DNA of 50,010 nt, taken from NCBI GenBank assembly GCA_022496185.1, contig WTXG01000259.1, positions 1 to 50,010 of the forward strand. Reading direction: 5' to 3'. This stretch comes from Multifurca ochricompacta (taxonomy: Eukaryota > Basidiomycota > Agaricomycetes > Russulales > Russulaceae). Position 1 is the stretch's first letter; every line of letters starts with the position of its first letter. Under the pieces are notes generated by a model. That model saw only the letters and a list, made by a program, of their open reading frames with translations, ran no database searches and had not been told where the DNA came from. Shown piece by piece: positions 42,201-50,010 of this stretch. Position numbers and translations under genes: made by a program.

Positions 42201-42336
42201 TTGGACGCGAGGTGATGGGTGGCCGCAGTAAAGAGTCGTGATGATGAATGATGGATAGGAATGTCCCATTCTGGTTAACTTGGTGTAAATTAATACCAAA
42301 ATAAATTATATAACCGAAAACGAGAAGAATGAACAC

Positions 42337-42360
42337 GAATGAATGAATGAATGAATGAAT
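42337..42360. repeat. (GAAT)6 microsatellite
   Basis: Six perfect GAAT units. A related ATTC run occurs inverted near 42820-42832. Confidence 0.95.
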
Positions 42361-43902
42361 GGGTCATGTCATCTTCCAAGATTGAGTAGCCAGCACTTTA
42401 GTCTGAGTTGCTTCAAATGCACACACTTCTTGCCACGTTCACATGCTGCATGGCTGAGTAAAAACTATTAGGGAAGGGAAATCGAGAGTCCGGAAAAGAA
42501 AGAAGGGCTAGGGCCTCGGGGAAAAAGAGAACAAGGCGAGGCGAGGCGAGGCAGAACGAGGCAGAGCCGATGACGATGGATTATTCTGGAACCCAAATAC
42601 TCTGACCTCCTCTGTCCTCTGAATCATCCCATCATCCCATCCTCACCCCTTGAGTAAGTAAGTAGGCTAGTCCCCTCCCCACCCCGCGCGACTTACCTCC
42701 GACGACCTATGCTCCTACACACACGGAACAACACCGCCACCTACGTATTGGGATTACCAAACAACCCAGACAATCACCCAAACTACGTACCCAACCTAAC
42801 TGACTTATTTTGGAAACTCATTCATTCATTCATCATAACATGTAGCGTCGGTCCGGCACGATCGGGCCCACACATAGACCACTGATAAGATAAGAAGATC
42901 CTTTAAATGACGACGTTAATTGCCCCCATCATTGTGGAATTTGGAATATAGGGCCAGGCCGTGCCCCCCCTAACTGATAAGGGGTGATTACTCCTTACTA
43001 CTCCCACCCCCCCCCCCCTCCGCCCCCGCCCCCCGCCGTCATAAATTCAATTCATCAATCATCATACAACCACCACCACCACCACCACCAACAATAACAA
43101 TAACAACAAACAACACATAACATAATCCAAACGCCCCCTCGCTTGTGTGATGTGATGCGGCGCGACCGTAATATAATATAATCTATCTCATTCCGTAAAG
43201 CCTATCTATGTACGTTACGCGAAAGGGATATACAATGCGGATAGATAGACAGATAGACAGATAGACACTGCTCAGCTGCTGATGCTGATAGTCTCTTGTC
43301 TCATTCATCAACGACGGCAATAGCAACAACAACACAGCCCCTTGGCCAAGAGTCGATCAAATTACCCCACTCCAATTGATTTGATCTCTCCTCTCCCCTC
43401 TCCCCTCTCCTTCTCCCCCTTTTTAATATGTTTCCCGGTCTCAGTTACAGTTACAGATAGGAGGGAAGGCTTCCGAGTGTAAGTAAAGGGAAAGGACTTG
43501 GCTACCTTTTTTGGTCTTTGGGTGTAGTACGACTTTTTAACAGTTGAGTACAACACTAATAACGACACCTTTTCTTCGCTCGAACCCGTAATGAAAAGAA
43601 GGAGAAAGCTCCATAATAGAAAGGTGAAACTCTTCAACATTATAAGCGCACTGAACGGTGACTGCATTGTTGGACAGGTTGGGGTAGATTGCCACAGAAC
43701 AGAACACAGAGCCCTACTTCCCCCCTTCATTCAACGACTTGGTTTTTGAAAAGGGAAACATATAGCGCCGTAGCGCATAACCCTCTCCCCCCCCTCCCCT
43801 CCCTCGGAACGACCCGCTGGGACACACACGTACCCGCACCATCCATTTCCGGAACGCCGTTATGCCTCTATACGCCCTATGGAGGCACCAAGGGAAGGTA
43901 AG

Positions 43903-43940
43903 AGAAGAGAAGAGAAGAGAAGAGAGGAGAAGAGAAGGGA
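43903..43940. repeat. (AGAGA/AGAAG)n purine tract
   Basis: Imperfect tandem GAAGA/GAGAA units make an all-purine strand. Confidence 0.85.
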
Positions 43941-45089
43941 AGTAATAAATTGATGGATGGGATGGAAGAAGGAAGAGGGGTAGTAGTAGTAGTGTAGCGT
44001 AGCGAGGCGAGGATTCCGTTTACGAATACGAATTAAACAGGGGCTAAAAAAAAAAAATTCGTTTTCTTTTTTTCCCAGCAACCTCCGTCCGCGTTCCCAA
44101 ACCCTCCTCTTCCCCCTCCCTCGGCCCTACCGGTGGGAGGTAGGAGGTTTTTTTGGCGGCGGTGGTGGCGGCGGAAACAACTCAAAAAACTCATGAAGGG
44201 GTGGCCTTTTTTCCTCTCCATAGTTAGATAGGGTTATACAAGCAGTGCAAGATAAGGTGTTGGCTGAGCCATGTGGATTTTTTGGAGAAACGACGCACAC
44301 ATCACATGATTATCTGTTTACCTGTACCTATATACCATTATCATACCATACCATGCATACAGTTATGATACATACATACAATACATTCCAAGACCAAAAA
44401 AAGCAAACCAAAGCAAACTTCAATTGTTCCGTCCATCGCACTCGGGTTGTAGCCGGTGGCTGCCAAACGGGTGTGGGGCACATACAAAAAACCTACTTAC
44501 CTATATTCAATAATTCACTCCGACATCAAAAAGGCGTATCCGAAGAATGGGAGAGGGGGGGGGCCACAATCACGCGCTGCTCCTTTTTGCGTAGAAGGCA
44601 AGGGAATAGATCAAAAAAAAAAGGTGGCGGAGAAGGAAAGAACCCTTCCTTCTACTCTCTCACACAACACCGCCCCGCCTGTCCGTCCGCACACGCACAC
44701 ACGCGCCTCCCTACCCCATACCCTACCCTACCCACACCACATCCCCTCCCTCTCCAACTCTATATTTTATTATTTTACCCATACCCATCATCCAATCTAT
44801 GCTTAAGGGACGTAGCGAATTTTTTTGAAAGCAGCCTACTGCGCACACCACCTCTATTTGGGATGTTCCATTCCATTCCATTCCAGATGGCTCGAGACCC
44901 CACCCTCCCCCCCCCCCCCGATAGCCTTTTCTTTCTTTTTTTCACGCGCGATAACGGAGGTTACGAATAAGCTCTGATTGAGGAGCCTTCAGTGAGATAG
45001 TACAGGCTGTCACAGGCACCACAACGACGAAGACGTCTTGGCCCACATGGATGAGAGAATTTGGGTTCATTCGAAAGAGGGGGGACTTA

Positions 45090-45260
45090 TATTCTTGAGG
45101 GGGGGGGGAGGGAGTTTCAACGTGAAACCAGTCAAGCTTTTTTTTTTTTCTCTCTCTCTCTCTTCCGCGCAAAAAATGTTGTGGTAGGGGGTGAGAGGGG
45201 AGGGATTGAGGGAAGGGGGGAGGGGTGTGAGGGGTGGGTGTTGAGGGTTGAGGGGGGACA
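45090..45260 (+). repeat. G-rich tract with many GGG/GGGG runs
   Basis: The plus strand carries more than ten runs of three or more G separated by short loops (for example GGGGAGGGATTGAGGGAAGG), a typical G-quadruplex-prone layout. It is interrupted by a T/CT run at 45139-45162. Confidence 0.7.
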
Positions 45261-46449
45261 CGCAAAACGCGTCTGTTTTGGCGCTTCGGACGGGCGATGA
45301 TTGCCGGCTGCCGGCTGGGAAAAATAATTGCGAACCTTAAATAACTACGTGAGAAAGGGTCGATCAGAGGGTGACGTTAAAAAAAGTCTCGAATGTTGCT
45401 CTGTGTGTGTGTGTGTGTGTGTGTTAAAAAAACGCAGCCTCGGATAGAAGAGGGTTCGCCAGGGGTGGTAAGGGCCTGTGGGAGAGGGGAGAGGGGAGAG
45501 AGAGGAAGGGGAGAAAGACTCTTTACACGGTACGGTTTCCCTGGCATAGCGTGAGTAAAAACGACGGTAATAATGGAATGGAACTATTAGGTTTCTGTCT
45601 CGTGCTACGGGTCTCAGCTCTAGGAGGGAGAGGTAAGGAGGAAACTTCTAGTCAAATGTCAGCCAGCCTCGAGGCAAACGAACTGTAACAAGGTTTACCA
45701 ACCAATTTAAGTTTCTGATAAAAAAAAAAAAAAGGAAATAGGAAATAGGACGGGTTGAGGAGGCGTCGGCGTCTGTGGAGCTCGGTTGCAATGCCCGTCG
45801 TCGTCCCGTCACACGCGCGTCGTGTTGGCATAGCACACAGAGCACAACGCACCTCACTCCCCGAACCGACCAGCGGGTGACGCTGTTCACCGCGCCCGTA
45901 GGCTATGGTTATGTATGTTGTTTTAGTTTTTGATTTGGTCTTACATGTATATGTATATGTCCTGCCTCACTCTTGCCCCTGCCGCACCCTGTGGAGACAA
46001 CGACGAGAACGAATGGACACTTATACTGATAACATAACATCGGCACTTTTCATAGTAGCAGCACACGACGAAATGTTGTAATGTTGTGTGCAACTTGCAT
46101 AGCCCAGTTGTGCGCGCCTTTTTTTTTTTTTCCCATATTCTCATATTGCGATGCGCGATGGTTCTAGAACCATGCGGTATGCGGTCGGAACATCCCAGTG
46201 GGCCAAAAAAAAAAAGTCCATGGATCCATGGATCATGAGACGGTGAGGGACAGGATGTTGTTGTTGGTTGTTGGTTGATGATGTGAGTGAACGGCAAGAG
46301 CCGGGTCTCATACGCCAAAGAGGCGGGACTGTGTCACGAGGGGTAACCCGTGGTGATCGTCAAAAAAATCAAAAAAGGATTGGGAGAGAGTTCAGAGTCT
46401 GAACTGAACGAGTCATCATATGGAAGGAAGGGGAAGGGGAAGAGGAAGG

Positions 46450-46481
46450 GGGGAGGGGAGGGGAGGGGAGGGGAGGGGAGA
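46450..46481 (+). repeat. (GGGGA)n tandem repeat
   Basis: Six GGGGA units in a row; G-quadruplex prone on the plus strand. It lies about 0.95 kb upstream of the phosphatase gene. Confidence 0.9.
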
Positions 46482-47429
46482 TGGAGGGGTCGAAATGAGT
46501 GCTAAGTCCATGCGAGGGCTGGACTAACGGTGTTACGGAATTGAGAACTCTGTTGAACTGGGGTAAGACCTCCCCGCGGCGGTGGTAGGGTGTCGTTGAG
46601 AGATATCGACCGTGTGATTACGCGCTAACAAATGGTGCAAAACAAAACCATGCCGGCATATTATATTTTTGTATTCTCTCCTTACTTTACTTACAATTCT
46701 TTGTAGTAAGTGCAAAGTAACAAGTATAAGTAAGTACAATGTTGGGTTATTGTATGGTCAACGGGGCCGAAAGCGCCGATTGAAAGCCGTCGTCGTGGGA
46801 TGGGAATTTAAAGGGAATGGCAAAGTCAACAGTCAGATCTGGGGTTCTCGCCCCCGTGCCTCAAAAAACCTGCGGAGCCAGTCTCTCGGTCTCAGACTGA
46901 GGAGGCGATAAGGGTTGAGAGATCCCCAGATCACGAGGCCACCGTTCCAACTACGCTACGCCTCCCCCCCCTCTTCCTTCTTCTTCTCTCTTCCTCTAAA
47001 CAATTCTTCTTGATATCTTAGTATCCACATTTATTTAATGTATTAAAATACATTTCAGGGACGGGGTGAGGAGCCAGTGGTGTGGACATATGGGAATACA
47101 ACAGCGAAGGGGGATGCAAACGCTAATGATGAAGAATGAAAAGCGGCTGGTCAGCAGTTGCGTTTTGATCGAAGGGTGGTATATATAATATATATGTATA
47201 TGTATATGATAAGAGAGAACGCGGCTGCAATCTCAGATGTAAACCCGCCCGCCGCCAACAGAGACACAGTCGCTCTCTCACTCACTCACCTCTCCACCTC
47301 ACTCCTCTCCTCTCCTACTCCTCTCATATTCAAAACAGCATACAATCATTCATTCCACGCCTTCTTTCCCATTCCCATCCATCCCATAACTCATCCCATA
47401 ACATATTCCTCCTCCCCCATCACCATAGC

Positions 47430-50010
47430 ATGAGCTCTGCACCCGTTCATCATCCTACTTCAGAGGATAGTAATGTCATATACGGTCTCAATTATCCTCC
47501 CGACTTTCTCTCATCTCTTCCTATTCTTCTTCCCCGTCCTACCCCGCATACACCCATTCGCGCCCTCTCCGCATCCCAGTTTGCTACCCTTCATCATCTC
47601 GCCATTACCTCCCATGCACCCGACCACGTCCTTTTCCCCTTTCTCCATGGCCTTGAGGGCGATAATGAACAGCAAAACGCTTTTTTCACTTCTCCGACGA
47701 CCCCCATAATCCGGCCCCGTTTCCGTGGCCTCATTTGGGTCGCTTGTGAAGACGACGATACCCCCTCTAGCGACGACGACGGTGATTCGGACGTCGTCGC
47801 CAGTGACGACTCTGATGACGACGAACACGGGAGTGATGGCGGTGACCTTGGACATTCGTTTGAGTTGGACATGGACGTGGACATAGATACCGACCTTGAC
47901 CTGGATCGCAATCACCACAAACCAGAAGCGCCGGGCTCCTCCTCCCCTTCAACTTCAACTTCTGAGCCCACCGACCCCTCCTGTGACACCTCCGATCCAG
48001 ATAATAATGCACTTCATATGCACCCAGTAAAATCCCGTGCACCACGCATATATACCAATACGACTATAGCTCGGGACCGGAGTGTCTCGTCCTCGTCCAC
48101 TTCATCTACCTCCTCCCGATCCCGCGGTATGCCCTCGCCTTCTACCCCAGCTACTTCACTCGACTCGCCCTCACCTTCATGTATGCCTCTCGGCCCGCCC
48201 TCCCCTGAACCTCGACCTCGTATTGCTCCTCTCATTGTCTCTGGTTTCAAGGCCCGGGACCTTTTAAAACTTAATGCAGACGGCAACGCTGAGTTTGTAC
48301 CCCTACGAGTCCCTGAAGGCATCTCATTGCGCAATTTTGATATTCAAGTGGTACGTATCCTATCTTGTCTTTTTTTTTCGAACTTCTCCCCCTCCCTCTC
48401 CAATGATACGTGTATCATTTGTTCATCTCCGTGGTTCTTTTTCTCGAGAGCGGGCAGTTCGATTCATTATATGGGCGCCTTCGCTATCCCATAGAGTCAG
48501 GTGATCCCTGCGGAGAAGTGATATTGTTATGTTTGTTGTTTTTTTATTTTTTATTTTAATTTTCGGGCTTGATGGAAACATCACTCGTGGACATGACGAT
48601 GACAGATTGACAAGTTGGTTGACCCCATGGGTTCATCTTGGCTCGTGGTCATACAACCTGTCAAGAAACTGTCAAACTGTCAACGTTATGGTTATGCTAT
48701 CCACGGGTTGGTATGTTTGGGCTTCCCACACGCCACATCCTATCCTCAAATGGGAATCAAGGGTGCGCCCCGCTCGAACCCCTGTCGTTCTCCGGGCGAC
48801 GATCGGTTTAGCGTTTCCCCAGGTGGAGCGGCTTACTCCTTCCTCCTTCCTCTTTTCCTACCTTCCTTCTCTCTAACCCAATTTCGTTTTTGACTATTCC
48901 AATTTCGCCTTTTCCGTCCTCATCAATTCAACTCAACTCAATTCAATTCAATTCATCCCGCTTTCTTTTTTTGTTTTTGTTTGCTTTGCTTTGGCTTTGC
49001 TTGCTTAGACATCCTCTCCCCCATTCCCCAGCCAATTTATGCAACACTTTCCGATATCGTCGTCTATTCCCGCCGAGGAGCAACTAGAGCAGCCTTTTCC
49101 GTGGCTGAGAAGTTCAAACAGGCGATTGAAACACGCTCTGGTTCTCGTATTCTCTATAATGTCTTTGTACTCGACGCTACCCCCGCGGAGTTGCGTGTCA
49201 AGCTGAGACATCTTCTCGTGGGCCCCCATACCATCAACTTCGCCCAACGTGAGAAGATGAGATGCAAGAGCTGACTCGTGCAAGCGAGATCCTCACCATA
49301 CCAGCCCCAGACTTGGATGATAGCTTAGAAGATGTCCACCCTTGGACCCCCGGCCTAGGTCAGGTTTTTCTTGGCAATGTCAACGACGTACCTTTCTTCC
49401 CTGGCAACCCGGTCGATTCTTCATTGCGGGGCATCGACCTACTTGATAGCTCAGGAAATTCGCCTGCAGATGGGCTTGGGTACGACGTCTGCATCGAGTG
49501 CCGAATGCGAGCCCCGAGGCCCTCCCTCGGGTTTCTTCTCAGCGCTCAGGAACACCTGATGGAGCTCGAGCGGCGTTGGCAGGCTTCCGGTGGCACGGGC
49601 CCGCGGCCTGCGCCTAATGCTGCGGCTATCGTGTACCTCCCGTTCCCTTTGCTCCCCATTCTTGATGAGATGACACTCTTCCTCGAATTTTTGGAAAAGT
49701 TGTTGAAGCCTAATCCGCAGCGCGGCTTTGGGCGACCAGCAAAGATACTGATCTGGAGCTCGGACGGATATACTGAGAGCAGCGTGCTCGCTCTGTCTTT
49801 AATTATGGCGATGCGCAGCATGACCCTTCCAGAGGCGTATCTCGAACTGCAGGTGAGTGTGGGAGTGCTCGTGCTAATCGCCTTGATGGCTGATGGTGGC
49901 ATCCATCTGCAGGTTACGAAGAAGCGTAGTTTCTTTGTCTACGAGACTGACGTTCGATTATTGAAGGCTATGGAGGGCAAGTTGGCACGTGATCGCCAAG
50001 CGAAGGTGCC
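47430..50010 (+). CDS. PPS1-like dual-specificity phosphatase, 3' end outside the window
   Basis: Exon 1 is 47430-48350 (307 codons). It has a Pro/His-rich start, RFRGLIWVACEDD, a long acidic Asp/Ser run (residues about 110-155), a Ser-rich linker, then SGFKARDLLKLNADG. A long intron (48351-49031) leads to exon 2 (49032-49852): YATLSDIVVYS, VFLGNVNDVPFFPGNP and LIWSSDGYTESSVLALSL. Exon 3 starts at 49913 (KKRSFFVYETDVRLLKAMEG) and leaves the window. These blocks match the N-terminal non-catalytic half of fungal Pps1-type phosphatases, which act on phospho-Tyr/Ser/Thr in the cell cycle. The catalytic HCxxGxxRS loop would lie beyond the window. A 5-bp duplication at 49255-49264 breaks exon 2. 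A CT-rich leader precedes the ATG. Confidence 0.7.
48351..49031 (+). other. Long first intron of the PPS1-like gene
   Basis: 681 bp, GTACGT...CCCAG, about ten times the length of the other introns in the window. It includes T-rich runs and AATTCAATTCA repeats near 48930. Splicing at its ends joins FDIQV to PIYATLSD in frame. A middle exon cannot be excluded. Confidence 0.55.

Larger units (their letters stand above)
37272..47429. other. 10.2-kb gene-poor stretch, microsatellite and homopolymer rich
   Basis: I find no convincing protein gene. All frames are short, lack motifs and are rich in Ser/Pro/Arg from low-complexity DNA; the longest, 44245-44970, is of this kind. The 3' UTR of trehalase occupies the start. 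Many runs occur: G18 at 38717-38734, C16 at 38911-38926, T10-T14 at numerous sites, and tandem repeats listed separately. TATA-like TATATAAATA lies at about 40674. Base use differs from the transposon region on the left: no transposon motif appears. It may be a regulatory or non-coding RNA region, or slowly decaying sequence. Confidence 0.5.

Noticed and set aside
44245..44970. 241-codon plus-strand frame in the gene-poor stretch
   Set aside because: Low-complexity Pro/His/Thr sequence across microsatellites, no domain and no splice-consistent neighbours.
46901..46965. tRNA-like segment: minus strand has perfect 7-bp end pairing GGAGGCG/CGCCTCC and a perfect A-box-like TAGCGTAGTTGG
   Set aside because: It is only 65 bp long. 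No T-loop TTCRANT or B box exists on the same strand, and the anticodon and T arms do not fold. It may be a tRNA-derived relic or chance.
1..50010. CRISPR arrays, bacterial operons, rRNA genes
   Set aside because: No regularly spaced repeats, no prokaryotic signals and no rRNA sequence recognised; all evidence is fungal nuclear.

Overview
The window looks like nuclear DNA of a filamentous basidiomycete (Agaricomycotina). Genes have many 47-90 bp GT-AG introns, the cellular proteins are fungal types (neutral trehalase, short-intron P450, FMO, TPR-CHAT protein, PPS1-like phosphatase), and the transposons are of fungal types (Tc1, BED-hAT, 5'-truncated LINE, Ty1/copia, chromodomain Ty3/gypsy). 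I do not name a species.

Layout. About 1-23.4 kb is a transposon graveyard. It holds a Tc1 fold-back palindrome (1-1599), the 5' LTR and primer site of a copia element on the minus strand (2341-2866), a degraded unknown gene (3587-3948), one copy of a small repeat family, a LINE fragment (5395-6455), a nearly complete but broken 10-exon hAT transposase (6721-9810), and a repeat block (11205-11745). These are followed by the 3' end of a copia element with its LTR (11745-13475), a truncated chromovirus (13476-14207), a full-length but decayed chromovirus on the minus strand (14208-21660), an inverted copy of the repeat block, and three more small repeat copies. From about 24 kb the cellular genes begin: an intronless TPR-CHAT protein (24076-27243), a small chimeric gag/integrase remnant (27782-28763), a cytochrome P450 (28895-31145) followed upstream by a flavin monooxygenase (31364-33115) on the same strand, and neutral trehalase (34507-37271). 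A gene-poor 10.2 kb stretch full of homopolymers and microsatellites follows. The window ends inside a PPS1-like dual-specificity phosphatase gene (47430 onward).

How parts fit. P450 and FMO are adjacent and co-directional and may act on one small-molecule substrate. FMO and trehalase are divergent and share a 1.4 kb promoter region. The large chromovirus shows a Tf1-like self-priming arrangement (an 11-nt primer site complementary to the predicted RNA 5' end), an ATGA gag-stop/pol-start overlap, and a third ORF after pol that carries four Cys/His zinc-knuckle-like units. The P450 gene contains a 14-nt microexon that encodes its I-helix motif.

Limits: exon borders were read by eye from splice signals, frame and family motifs. 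No alignment or database search was run.
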